A DNA stretch of 64,000 bases from Bacteroidetes bacterium UBA2475 (lineage in GTDB: Bacteria; Bacteroidota; Bacteroidia; B-17B0; Aurantibacillaceae), in contig DDPF01000004.1 in assembly GCA_002342065.1 (NCBI GenBank), positions 186,001 through 250,000 of the forward strand. The letters run 5' to 3'. Positions within the stretch are counted from its first letter, which is position 1; the number at the start of each line of letters is the position of its first letter. The position numbers and the translations under genes are program-made. Under the pieces are notes generated by a model. The model searched no databases and was not told the origin of the DNA. It saw only the letters and a list, made by a program, of their open reading frames with translations. Below are positions 53,137-61,691 of this stretch, piece by piece.

Positions 53137-54219
53137 CTACTTTTTTAAAAATGGGATCTTACAAACCTTTGCTTTGATAGGCTTATCGCGGATCACAATA
53201 AATATCTCGCTGTCCGGCTTCGAAAATTCGGTTTTAACATAACCTAAACCTATTGCTTTATTTAAGGTTGGGGATTGTGTGCCCGAGGTTACTTTCCCAA
53301 TAATGGCGCCACTTGCGTCGGCAATTGGATAATCGTGACGGGGAATTCCACGGTCGATCATTTCAAAACCAACCAGTTTTTTTGCAACCCCTTGCAGCTT
53401 ATGTTGTTCTATGTTTGCCTTGTTAGTGAAGTCCTTGTTAAATTTTGTTATCCAACCTAAACCCGCTTCAATTGGGGATGTTGTATCATCTATATCATTA
53501 CCATATAAACAAAAGCCCATTTCTAAGCGCAATGTATCGCGTGCGCCAAGGCCAATTGGCTTAATGTTAAACTCTTCTCCTGCCTTAAAAACCTCGTCCC
53601 ATATAGCTTCAGCGTGTTTATTATCAAAATACAATTCAAATCCACCTGCACCGGTATAACCTGTATTGCTTACTACCACATTATCAATACCCGCAAATTT
53701 GCCTTTGGCAAAAGAGTAATAAGGGATATCTGCCAGTTTAATATCTGTTAGTTTTTGTAGGGTATTTATGGCTTTTGGTCCCTGAACGGCTAATAATGAC
53801 GTGTCTTCTGAGATATTCTTCATATCTACGTCCCAAGTATCGTGTTTTTTTATCCAGTTCCAGTCTTTTTCGATATTACTTGCGTTTACCACTAACAAAT
53901 AGGTTTGAGCGTCAATTCTATATACTAACAGATCGTCTACAATACCACCATCGCTATTAGGCAAACACGAATACTGCGCTTTACCATCTGTTAAAACAGA
54001 AGCATCGTTACTTGTTACTTTTTGAATAAGATCTAAAGCATTTGGGCCTTTTAATATAAATTCGCCCATATGGCTTACGTCAAAAACGCCAACGCCGGTG
54101 CGTACAATTTGATGTTCTTCGTTTAAACCTGTATAAGATACAGGCATATTATATCCTGCAAAAGGTACCATTTTAGCCCCTAAAGCAATGTGTTTGTTTG
54201 TTAAAGCTGTAGATTTCAT
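53137..54219 (-). CDS. gcvT: Aminomethyltransferase, T protein of the glycine cleavage system
   Basis: Transfers the methylene group from the aminomethyl-lipoyl H protein to tetrahydrofolate, releasing ammonia. 360 residues, normal length. The N-terminal stretch ALGAKMVPFAGYNMPVSYTG, then GVFDVSHMGEF, SNTGYTGAGGFELYF and the C-terminal GKVTSGTQSPTLNKAIGLGYV are the family landmarks, including the folate-contacting region. It belongs to the same pathway as gcvP about 6 kb away on the same strand but is a separate transcription unit. No upstream glycine riboswitch was recognised in the 144 bp before the start. Confidence 0.97.
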   Translation of the reverse strand: MKSTALTNKHIALGAKMVPFAGYNMPVSYTGLNEEHQIVRTGVGVFDVSHMGEFILKGPNALDLIQKVTSNDASVLTDGKAQYSCLPNSDGGIVDDLLVYRIDAQTYLLVVNASNIEKDWNWIKKHDTWDVDMKNISEDTSLLAVQGPKAINTLQKLTDIKLADIPYYSFAKGKFAGIDNVVVSNTGYTGAGGFELYFDNKHAEAIWDEVFKAGEEFNIKPIGLGARDTLRLEMGFCLYGNDIDDTTSPIEAGLGWITKFNKDFTNKANIEQHKLQGVAKKLVGFEMIDRGIPRHDYPIADASGAIIGKVTSGTQSPTLNKAIGLGYVKTEFSKPDSEIFIVIRDKPIKAKVCKIPFLKK

Positions 54220-54310
54220 AAAAGAGATTATTTGTTTTTAATTGGAGATTCCGGGTTTTGTATGAGGGACTAAATGTAAACAAAAATGTATAAAAATGCA
54301 TTTTATTAGA

Positions 54311-54348
54311 AAATAAAAAAGCCCTTTCGGTATTACCAAAAGGGCTTT
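54311..54348 (-). terminator. Intrinsic terminator of the thiolase gene
   Basis: AAAGCCCTTT-C-GGT / ACC-A-AAAGGGCTTT around ATT. On the minus strand the A-rich stretch at 54311-54320 becomes a T run. Confidence 0.9.
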
Positions 54349-54363
54349 CTAAAAATATTTTTT

Positions 54364-55542
54364 TTAATTTACATTTTCAATTACCATAGCGCTGGCACCA
54401 CCACCACCATTACAAATACCGGCTGCACCGTATTTTGCATTGTTTTGTTTTAATACATTAATTAAAGTAACAATAATACGTGCGCCACTTGCGCCTAACG
54501 GGTGACCTAAAGAAACCGCACCGCCATTAACGTTTACTTTAGAAGCATCAAGGTTCATCATTTTAATATTTGCCAAACCAACTACACTAAACGCTTCGTT
54601 TAATTCGTAATAGTTAATATCGCCCATTTTTAAACCAGCTTTTTCAACTGCTTTTGGTACAGCTAAACTTGGGGTAGTTGTAAACCACTCCGGCGCTTGT
54701 TCTGCATCTGCAAAACCTTTAATTATTGCCAATGGTTTTAATCCTAATTCTTCTGCTTTTTCTTTACTCATTAATACTAAAGCTGCAGCGCCATCATTCA
54801 TAGTACTTGCATTAGCTGCGGTTACTGTTCCGTCTTTTTGAAAAACCGGTTTTAAAGTTGGGATCTTATCAAAATTTACGTTTTTATATTCTTCATCTTC
54901 TGCAAATTCTACATCACCTTTTTTTGTTTTAACAGTAACAGGTACAACTTCATTTTTAAATTTTCCTGCTGTCCACGCTGCTGCCGAACGTTTGTAAGAT
55001 TCAATAGCAAAAGCATCTTGTTCTTCGCGCGAAAATTTATGGTCTTTTGCGCAAAGCTCTGCGCAATTGCCCATTGGCACGTTACCATAAACATCTGTTA
55101 AACCATCTTTTGCTAAACCATCAATTAAAGTTGCGTTACCATATTTTGCGCCCCAACGTGTGCTGTCAGAATAAAAAGGAACCGAACTCATGTTCTCCAT
55201 TCCACCTGCAACAACAATATCATTCTCGCCCAACATAATACTTTGCGCGGCTAACATAATTGATTTCATGCCGCTTGCGCATACTTTATTTACTGTTGTA
55301 CAAATTACACCATCGGGCAAACCTGCAAATTTTGCAGCCTGGCGCGCAGGCGCTTGCCCAAGATTGGCCTGCATTACAGAGCCCATATACACTTCGTTAA
55401 CTACTTTGCCATCTAAATTAATTTTGGCTAAAGCGCCTTTTATTGCAACGGCACCTAATTGTGTAGCCGATACACTGGCCAATGTTCCACCAAAGGAACC
55501 CATTGCTGTTCTCACTGCTGAAACTATATATACTTCCTTCAT
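54364..55542 (-). CDS. Acetyl-CoA C-acetyltransferase (thiolase)
   Basis: Condenses or cleaves acyl-CoA units; 392 residues, typical of biosynthetic and degradative thiolases. Catalytic residues are Cys88 in NKVCASGMKSI, His347 in GGAVSLGHPLGASGAR and Cys377 in GICNGGGGASA. The N-terminus (KEVYIVSAVRTAMGSFGG) is standard. Transcribed alone with a strong terminator. The absence of other beta-oxidation or polyhydroxyalkanoate genes nearby means that the physiological role (fatty acid breakdown, ketone-body or mevalonate supply) is open. A 125-codon antisense frame over this gene is a codon-structure artefact. Confidence 0.97.
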   Translation of the reverse strand: MKEVYIVSAVRTAMGSFGGTLASVSATQLGAVAIKGALAKINLDGKVVNEVYMGSVMQANLGQAPARQAAKFAGLPDGVICTTVNKVCASGMKSIMLAAQSIMLGENDIVVAGGMENMSSVPFYSDSTRWGAKYGNATLIDGLAKDGLTDVYGNVPMGNCAELCAKDHKFSREEQDAFAIESYKRSAAAWTAGKFKNEVVPVTVKTKKGDVEFAEDEEYKNVNFDKIPTLKPVFQKDGTVTAANASTMNDGAAALVLMSKEKAEELGLKPLAIIKGFADAEQAPEWFTTTPSLAVPKAVEKAGLKMGDINYYELNEAFSVVGLANIKMMNLDASKVNVNGGAVSLGHPLGASGARIIVTLINVLKQNNAKYGAAGICNGGGGASAMVIENVN

Positions 55543-55660
55543 TTCTTTAATCGTTTTAGTTTTTTAAACGCGCCTAAATTAGCATTTTAATTATAAGAAT
55601 TACGTTAAATGTTGTAAACAGTTTTTAAAGTATTTTTAAGTATTTTCGGGCTGTTAAATT

Positions 55661-56593
55661 ATGCAGGGAATAGTAATAAAATCAACGGGAAGCAGTTATT
55701 TGGTAAAAACAAATGACACAGTGCAGCTTTGTCGATTAAAAGGCAAGGTTAGACTGGAGGGAAGAAAAACTACCAACCCAATTGCTGTTGGAGATATTGT
55801 TGATTATGTGTTAGAGGATAATGACGAGGCAAATATTGTTAAGATCCATCCCCGCAAAAATTACATTATCCGTAAATCCATCAACCTTAGTAAACAATCT
55901 CAAATTTTGGCTAGCAATTTAGACCAGGCGGTTTTAATTGCCACTTTGGTTTCGCCAAGAACAAGTTTGGGTTTTATGGATCGCTTTTTAATTACCGCAG
56001 AAGCGTATCGCATTCCTGCAAAAATTATTTTCAATAAATGTGATCTCTTGAATGAAGAACTTTTAGAAATTCAAAAACAAACAATTGATATTTATACAAA
56101 AGTAGGTTACGAATGTTTTGAAGTAAGCAGTTACGATCCAAAACAAATTAAAGAATTAGAAAAATTATTTAAAGATAAAATAACTTTAGTTGCCGGCCAT
56201 TCGGGTGTTGGAAAATCTACTTTTATAAATGCACTGCAGCCGGGATTAGATCTTAAAACAGGAGAAATTTCTTCTGCGCATGCAAAAGGAATGCACACAA
56301 CAACTTTTGCAGAATTACATTCTTTAGATTTTGGCGGAAGTATTATCGACAGTCCGGGAATAAAAGAACTGGGTTTGGTTGAAATGAAGAAAGAAGAAGT
56401 TGGTCATTACTTTCCGGAAATTCGCGATCGTATGAACGATTGTAAATTTAATAATTGTATACACGTTAACGAACCCAAATGCGCTATTATGGCTGCCGTT
56501 GAAAACGGAGAAATAAGTGAAGAACGCTACCAAAGCTATTTAGGAATATTGAATGGCGAAGAAATGGATTGGAAGGAATGGGAAGTGAAGTAG
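55661..56593 (+). CDS. rsgA: Ribosome small subunit-dependent GTPase A
   Basis: GTPase that assists maturation of the 30S subunit. 310 residues. The N-terminal OB fold (about 1-70) includes CRLKGKVRLEG. The circularly permuted GTPase domain has G4 FNKCDL (about 127), G1 GHSGVGKST with Lys185, and G3 DSPGIKELGL. The C-terminal zinc finger is C-x5-C-x-H-x5-C (CKFNNCIHVNEPKC). All are diagnostic of RsgA/YjeQ. It sits divergent from the thiolase gene. A small membrane protein gene follows after about 100 bp containing a short direct repeat. Confidence 0.97.
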   Translation: MQGIVIKSTGSSYLVKTNDTVQLCRLKGKVRLEGRKTTNPIAVGDIVDYVLEDNDEANIVKIHPRKNYIIRKSINLSKQSQILASNLDQAVLIATLVSPRTSLGFMDRFLITAEAYRIPAKIIFNKCDLLNEELLEIQKQTIDIYTKVGYECFEVSSYDPKQIKELEKLFKDKITLVAGHSGVGKSTFINALQPGLDLKTGEISSAHAKGMHTTTFAELHSLDFGGSIIDSPGIKELGLVEMKKEEVGHYFPEIRDRMNDCKFNNCIHVNEPKCAIMAAVENGEISEERYQSYLGILNGEEMDWKEWEVK

Positions 56594-56619
56594 TTTCGGG
56601 TTTCTTATTTCGGGTTTCT
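56594..56619. repeat. Direct repeat of TTTCGGGTTTCT
   Basis: TTTCGGGTTTCT occurs at 56594-56605 and again at 56608-56619, separated by two bases, directly after the rsgA stop codon. Such short tandem runs may be remnants of a dispersed intergenic element. Confidence 0.5.
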
Positions 56620-56700
56620 AGTTCTGTATGCAAAAGGTTTAACAGAATTTATAATAGCAAAATTGCCGGACTGAATTTTTTATCTTAATTTGGTATAACA

Positions 56701-56916
56701 ATGACATTAGGACTAAAAAATATTTCGAAGAGCATCAATAAAAACTTGTCAGTTATCAATGCCATTATTTGGGGATTGGTTACTATGGACGGTTCCTTAT
56801 TAAAAACTGCAAAAGAAAAGAAAATTCCACTCGCATTTAATCTAGTTCTTTTGCTTGCCTTGCTGTGCTTTTTAGTTATTATGACTTACGGCTCTTATCG
56901 TCGCCAAACCAGTTAG
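56701..56916 (+). CDS. Small single-pass membrane protein
   Basis: 71 residues. A basic N-terminal region (KNISKSINKNLS), a weakly hydrophobic stretch (INAIIWGLVTMDGSLL), then a strong transmembrane helix (AFNLVLLLALLCFLVIMTYG, about 45-64) and a short basic tail. No family is recognised. Independent of rsgA by spacing. The clear membrane helix makes a real gene plausible; it might also be a chance frame. Confidence 0.5.
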   Translation: MTLGLKNISKSINKNLSVINAIIWGLVTMDGSLLKTAKEKKIPLAFNLVLLLALLCFLVIMTYGSYRRQTS

Positions 56917-56948
56917 ATTAAACCACACCTTAAAGTCTTCTTACAAAT

Positions 56949-57539
56949 TTAATTCCTTATCAGAAATTCAATTAATTTTTTTACTGCCAACGCCCTGTGA
57001 CTAATTGTGTTTTTTGTCTCAGCACTTAACTCGGCAAAAGTACTTCTGTAACCTTGGGGAATAAATAAAGGATCATAGCCAAAACCGTTAGTGCCTCTTT
57101 TTTCGTAAGAAATTGTTCCTTTTATTTCGCCTTCAAAATAATGTATCTCTCCATTTAAAATTAAAGTGATCACAGTTACAAAACGCGCTTTGCGATCGGT
57201 AACTAATTTTAATTCTTCCATTAATTTTTTATTATTGGCTTGGTCGCTTTTTGGAGCGCCTGCATAACGCGCACTATAAACGCCCGGCGCATTATTCAAA
57301 GCTAAAACTTCCAATCCGCTATCATCTGCAAATACAGCAATAGTTTCGTTTTTCTTTTTCAAAAAGTCTAAAACGTATTGTGCTTTTAAAAAAGAGTTTT
57401 CTTTTATGCTTGTCCCGGGTTCAGGAATCTCTTCTATAATTCCAATGTCTTCTAACCCTAACAATTCAAAATGAGAAGGTAACAAAGCTTTAATTTCTTT
57501 TATCTTGTTCTTGTTGGAAGAGGCGAATATTAATTTCAT
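56949..57539 (-). CDS. rdgB: XTP/dITP pyrophosphatase (RdgB/HAM1)
   Basis: Removes non-canonical purine triphosphates (dITP, XTP) from the nucleotide pool. 196 residues, normal length. Signatures are FASSNKNKIKEIKALLP at the N-terminus (substrate and metal binding), the catalytic region VFADDSGLEVLALNNAPGVYSARYAG, and GTNGFGYDPLFIPQGY near residue 150. It is the last gene of a minus-strand series that includes lptB and the propeller-SpoIIE sensor. An imperfect palindrome lies between it and the sensor gene. Confidence 0.96.
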   Translation of the reverse strand: MKLIFASSNKNKIKEIKALLPSHFELLGLEDIGIIEEIPEPGTSIKENSFLKAQYVLDFLKKKNETIAVFADDSGLEVLALNNAPGVYSARYAGAPKSDQANNKKLMEELKLVTDRKARFVTVITLILNGEIHYFEGEIKGTISYEKRGTNGFGYDPLFIPQGYRSTFAELSAETKNTISHRALAVKKLIEFLIRN

Positions 57540-57550
57540 CGTATATTTTT

Positions 57551-57616
57551 AAGCCACAGATTTCGCTGATTTGCGCAGATGATTTCTTTCTGTGTGAATC
57601 TGTGTAATCTGCGGCT
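57551..57616. repeat. Imperfect long palindrome (AAGCCACAGATT type)
   Basis: AAGCCACAGATT at 57551-57562 pairs, with one mismatch, with AATCTGCGGCTT at 57605-57616. Inside lie further partial copies (GATTTGCGCAGAT, GTGTGAATCTGTGT) that can form inner pairs. Elements of this CACAGATT...AATCTGTG type recur between genes in Bacteroidota genomes, as I recall. A T run follows on the plus strand only, so it does not serve as a standard terminator for the flanking minus-strand genes. Confidence 0.65.
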
Positions 57617-57620
57617 TTTT

Positions 57621-60600
57621 TTAGTTTACTTTTAGTCCAATAACCAAAAGATCATCTACTTGCTCGTGCGGACCCATCCAGGTATTTATTTTATCTGCAA
57701 CAAGCGTTTTTTGTTTTTCAGATGGAAGGGTAGAAATTTCCTGTAAAAATGCTTTCATATTCTTAGCCATGAATTTTTTTCCATCTTTACCGCCAAACTG
57801 ATCAGGAAAACCGTCGCTCGTTAAATAAATAGAATCGTTTGCATCTAACACAATTTCGTGTTGCTGATATTCGAAATTATACTCTGTAAAACTGGCCACA
57901 CTTGCTTTGGTTGGCTTAACCTCAACAAATTCTTTAGTGCCTGCTTTAATGATCCACATGGGGCGATGAGCTCCAGAATAAGTAACTTTTCTTTCTTTAA
58001 TATTATATTTTATTAGAGCGATCTCCATTCCGTCTTTCGATTTTCCGTCCGATTCAACGTTTTGTTTCAATACATCTTTAATAGCATTATTTGCCAAAAA
58101 TAAAATTTTAGCAGGTTCATTTGTTTCAAAACAAGCTTCTGACATTTTATTAGAGCAGATCATACTCATAAAGGCGCCCGGCACACCGTGGCCTGTACAA
58201 TCGGCACAAGCAATTAAAAACTCGTTATTGTTTATTTTATAGAACCAATAAAAATCGCCACTCACAATATCTTTTGGTTGAAAGAAAATAAAGCCCTCGT
58301 GATAAGTATTATCAATTTCTTTTAAAGATGGTAGAACAGATTCCTGAATACGTTGCGCGTAATTGATACTATCGGTAATTTCTTTTTTCTGATCTGCTAA
58401 TAAATGCACCTGTTCTTCGATAGTGGCTGTACGTAATTTAACGGTCTCTTCCAGCTTTATATTCTGGCTCTTTAACCGTTTGGTGTACATGCGCACAACC
58501 AAATAAATAAATAAACAAAACATCATAAAATAAAATGCATAGGCCCAATACGTACGATACCATGGCGAAAGAATAGTAAACGAAAAATTGATATCTTTAA
58601 TGTCATTAGAAAAAGCGTTACGGGCTTTTAAATAAAAAGTATAATCACCTTCGTGCAAGTTATCATATTTAAATTCTTTTCCTCTTTTCCAGTCACTAAA
58701 CCCATCCTCTTTTCCTTTCAGGTAATAACTAAACTCGGTTAGATTATTATCTTCAAAACTTGTAAAGCCGGGCAAGATCTTGATATCATTTTTTGAATAG
58801 TTTATCTTAAGGTCTAGTGTTCTATTTGATTCAAATATATTTTGTATTACTGTATCAGTACGCGCTTCAACACTACTTATAAAAAGATTGTAATCTTTTT
58901 TTACTTCACTTAACTCACCATTCAAAAGAAACAAACCCTCATCGCAGGAGATAAATAACTGCTTACTTGTGCTATCGTAACTTATTAAATTTGCCTTAAT
59001 ATATTTTAAGTGATTTAAGCTGCTGTTTATTTTTGTAAAACCATCATTCTGCTTTTTTAAATAAATGCTCTTGTGCGAATAATCGCTGGTTTGGGTGTTC
59101 TTGTCATTTAAATTGCAAATAATATCGCCCTGAAACTCGGATGCTCTGAAAATTTGTCCCGTGTTTGTTAAACTCCAAAGCTTAGGATCTTTTATACAAA
59201 CATATTTATTACGGGGTTTTTCTTTTAAAGAGTAAATTCCCGCATCAGTTCCAATCAATAGTTTTTTATTATAACTAAACACATAATTTTCTTTAAGATC
59301 AGGTAAACTGTCTTTTGTCTGTAAGGAATCGAGCAAATATGAATTCTTATAGTTTAAAAAATAGATGCCCTTATCGCTTGTGCCAAAATAAATATTTTTG
59401 TTGTCGTCGCTCGCCAAACTTCTTACATCGGTATTAAGAATATAACTTTTAATGTAGCTAGTATTCTCGCCTGAAATATTTAAAACATCTACCCCGTTAT
59501 CATGCCCGCAATACAAAACATTTGGCTGATATGGATCGTTAAGCATATAATAAATGGTGCCGTACTCGCTTTGGTGTACAGGCTTAATGGTTTTTCCATT
59601 ATACACATACAAACCGCTATTGGCCGAAAAGAATAATTTATTATGGTAATTTAAAATGTACCAGGTTTGTTCATTAAAATCGTTAAGTTGTTTAAAGAGG
59701 TAATCTTTTGAGTCGAAATAAAACACACCTTTATCTGTGGCAATGTACAAAACGTTATTGTATACAGCTGAAGATTGAACAACACCATTGATGCCGTTTT
59801 TACGTGTGAATTTTCTTAACGGTGATTTAACCTCAACAAAAGAAACGCCATAATTTAATGCTAACCAAATATTGCCGTTAACATCTTCATAGCCACCTTT
59901 TACATTCTCATCGTAAATACCGGTTTTACTATTTAGTTTACTAATAATTGAAAGCTCTTTATTTAAAATAAAAGCGCCGGCCTTATTGGAGGTAACAACA
60001 TAATTGCCATTGCTAAGCGGGAAACCATTTACGATCTCTGCATCAATTAACTCCTTGTTGCAAGGTGCGTTTGGCACTTGCTTAAACTCGGTAAGTTCGG
60101 GACTTGATGCATTGTAGTTTGCAATGTAAATACCTAAACCTCTAAAACCAATTGCATATTTTGTATTGCTAAGCTTATAAGTAAAATAATATTTATTTGC
60201 GGCTAACTCTTCGCTTTTAATTACAGGTTTTAAAACGCCGGCACTTAACACTAAAAAATTATTATCAACGTCTTCAACAAAAATATGATCTCCAATAATA
60301 AGCGGCCTGATGTGAAAACGGTTAACCGGTGTAAAGGTTTTAAATTCGCCGTTGGCATATTCTATTAAAACTTCTTCTGATAAAAAATAGATCTTATCTT
60401 TTAATGGATAAATAAATTTTATGGGTTCTGTTGGTTTAAAATTTCCCGGAAGATTATCCTTGAAAGAAAAAAAGCGATAAATACCTCTTGGGTCGCGGTT
60501 AAAAATTCCGAAGTCGCCATTATCGCAACCAATAAAGATCTCGTTTTGTTTTGAGATAGTAATACTTGTAACGGTTGGTTCGTTCTTATTTAATTTAATG

Positions 60601-60812
60601 GTGCGCCAACTATAACCATCATAAATTAAAACACCGGCGCTATTAGCAGAAAAAATAAGGCCTTCTTTATTTTGAACGATACCAAAATTTGTATTTCCGG
60701 CATTATATTCTTTAGGTAAATAATTATTTATAAAAAACTCGCCGCCCTGCGGCACTAGTTTAAAACAAAACAGTACCGGTAGAAAAAGTAAATATTTTTT
60801 TAGGCTTTTCAA
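57621..60812 (-). CDS. Two-component-style propeller sensor with SpoIIE-type phosphatase
   Basis: 1063 residues. A signal peptide (about 1-22) precedes two seven-bladed propellers in the manner of hybrid sensors (about 25-640; blade signatures such as LIFSANSAGVLIYDGYSW and NIWLALNYGVSFVE). A Y_Y_Y-like immunoglobulin domain follows (about 660-755, ending EGDYTFYLKARNAF), then one transmembrane helix (about 765-785), a coiled-coil linker (INYAQRIQESVLP) and a SpoIIE phosphatase (about 820-1063) with ADCTGHGVPGAFMS and LTSDGFPDQFGG. The histidine kinase that normally follows such a sensor is replaced by a serine phosphatase. It resembles the TPR-SpoIIE protein at 47663 in its C-terminal half. 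Confidence 0.9.
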   Translation of the reverse strand: MKSLKKYLLFLPVLFCFKLVPQGGEFFINNYLPKEYNAGNTNFGIVQNKEGLIFSANSAGVLIYDGYSWRTIKLNKNEPTVTSITISKQNEIFIGCDNGDFGIFNRDPRGIYRFFSFKDNLPGNFKPTEPIKFIYPLKDKIYFLSEEVLIEYANGEFKTFTPVNRFHIRPLIIGDHIFVEDVDNNFLVLSAGVLKPVIKSEELAANKYYFTYKLSNTKYAIGFRGLGIYIANYNASSPELTEFKQVPNAPCNKELIDAEIVNGFPLSNGNYVVTSNKAGAFILNKELSIISKLNSKTGIYDENVKGGYEDVNGNIWLALNYGVSFVEVKSPLRKFTRKNGINGVVQSSAVYNNVLYIATDKGVFYFDSKDYLFKQLNDFNEQTWYILNYHNKLFFSANSGLYVYNGKTIKPVHQSEYGTIYYMLNDPYQPNVLYCGHDNGVDVLNISGENTSYIKSYILNTDVRSLASDDNKNIYFGTSDKGIYFLNYKNSYLLDSLQTKDSLPDLKENYVFSYNKKLLIGTDAGIYSLKEKPRNKYVCIKDPKLWSLTNTGQIFRASEFQGDIICNLNDKNTQTSDYSHKSIYLKKQNDGFTKINSSLNHLKYIKANLISYDSTSKQLFISCDEGLFLLNGELSEVKKDYNLFISSVEARTDTVIQNIFESNRTLDLKINYSKNDIKILPGFTSFEDNNLTEFSYYLKGKEDGFSDWKRGKEFKYDNLHEGDYTFYLKARNAFSNDIKDINFSFTILSPWYRTYWAYAFYFMMFCLFIYLVVRMYTKRLKSQNIKLEETVKLRTATIEEQVHLLADQKKEITDSINYAQRIQESVLPSLKEIDNTYHEGFIFFQPKDIVSGDFYWFYKINNNEFLIACADCTGHGVPGAFMSMICSNKMSEACFETNEPAKILFLANNAIKDVLKQNVESDGKSKDGMEIALIKYNIKERKVTYSGAHRPMWIIKAGTKEFVEVKPTKASVASFTEYNFEYQQHEIVLDANDSIYLTSDGFPDQFGGKDGKKFMAKNMKAFLQEISTLPSEKQKTLVADKINTWMGPHEQVDDLLVIGLKVN

Positions 60813-60892
60813 TCTCTTTTTTCAGAACACTAAAAATAGATAAAAAAACCAAGGTAATGAAAGGCTTATTGTTAAGGGGAAATGAACAGAAT

Positions 60893-61618
60893 TTACTTTC
60901 TGAGCTCAAAATTCTGGCCCAGGTAAACTTTACGAACCTGCTCATCGTTTGCGAGATCTTCGGCACTACCACTTTTAATAACGCTACCCGAATAAAGCAG
61001 GTACGATCTATCGGTGATATTTAATGTTTCGTGCACATTGTGATCGGTAATTAAAATACCGATATTTTTATCTTTTAGTTTGCGTACAACATTTTGGATG
61101 TCTTCCACTGCAATAGGATCAACGCCTGCAAAAGGTTCATCGAGCAATATAAATTTAGGATCGGTTGCCAGTGCGCGTGCTATTTCGGTTCGACGACGTT
61201 CGCCACCACTTAACTGGTCGCCCAGATTCTTACGCACATGATGTAAAGCAAATTCATCCAATAAACTTTCTACTTTTAATTCCTGTTCTTTTTTGGTGAG
61301 TTTTGTCATTTCTAAAACTGCGCGTAAATTATCTTCAATACTTAATTTACGAAATACAGAAGCTTCTTGCGGTAAATATCCCACGCCCAGTTGCGCGCGA
61401 CGGTACATAGGTTCTTTTGTAATATCAAGGTCATCTAAAAATATTTTACCGCTGTTTGGTTTTACCATGCCCACGATCATGTAAAACGAAGTTGTTTTAC
61501 CTGCGCCATTGGGTCCAAGCAAACCAACTATCTCGCCTTGTTGCACCTGTACTGATACATTATTGGCAACTGTTCTGTTCTTGTATTTCTTTACTAAATT
61601 TTCGCTACGTAAGATCAT
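60893..61618 (-). CDS. lptB: Lipopolysaccharide export ABC transporter ATP-binding protein
   Basis: 241-residue ATPase of the Lpt system that drives lipopolysaccharide from the inner to the outer membrane. Walker A is GPNGAGKTT, the Q-loop GYLPQEASVFRKL, the ABC signature LSGGERRR, Walker B FILLDEPFAGVD and the switch histidine ITDHNVHETL. The LptB-specific LPQEASVF stretch makes the assignment firm. The other Lpt genes are not nearby. Spacing of 73 bp from the DUF5686 gene and 80 bp to the sensor gene suggests a loose operon, although the TACCTTTG element next to its start may give it its own promoter. Confidence 0.96.
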   Translation of the reverse strand: MILRSENLVKKYKNRTVANNVSVQVQQGEIVGLLGPNGAGKTTSFYMIVGMVKPNSGKIFLDDLDITKEPMYRRAQLGVGYLPQEASVFRKLSIEDNLRAVLEMTKLTKKEQELKVESLLDEFALHHVRKNLGDQLSGGERRRTEIARALATDPKFILLDEPFAGVDPIAVEDIQNVVRKLKDKNIGILITDHNVHETLNITDRSYLLYSGSVIKSGSAEDLANDEQVRKVYLGQNFELRK

Positions 61619-61624
61619 TCATTT

Positions 61625-61632
61625 CAAAGGTA
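61625..61632 (-). promoter_or_regulatory. -7 promoter element candidate at the lptB start
   Basis: On the minus strand TACCTTTG matches TAnnTTTG exactly. It ends only six bases before the ATG, so a transcript from it would be leaderless or nearly so. No clear -33 TTTG element is found. Confidence 0.3.
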
Positions 61633-61691
61633 ATGAGATTTTTGAGAACTGGTTTTTACTGAATGTTAAACAAACTAAATGCTCCCTTGTT

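Noticed and set aside
54220..54363. Glycine riboswitch upstream of gcvT
   Set aside because: The region is short and AT-rich and is largely taken up by the thiolase terminator. No tandem aptamer-like conserved core was seen.
55190..55567. 125-codon open frame on the plus strand
   Set aside because: It is antisense to the thiolase, whose catalytic residues are all present. The frame reflects the thiolase codon pattern.
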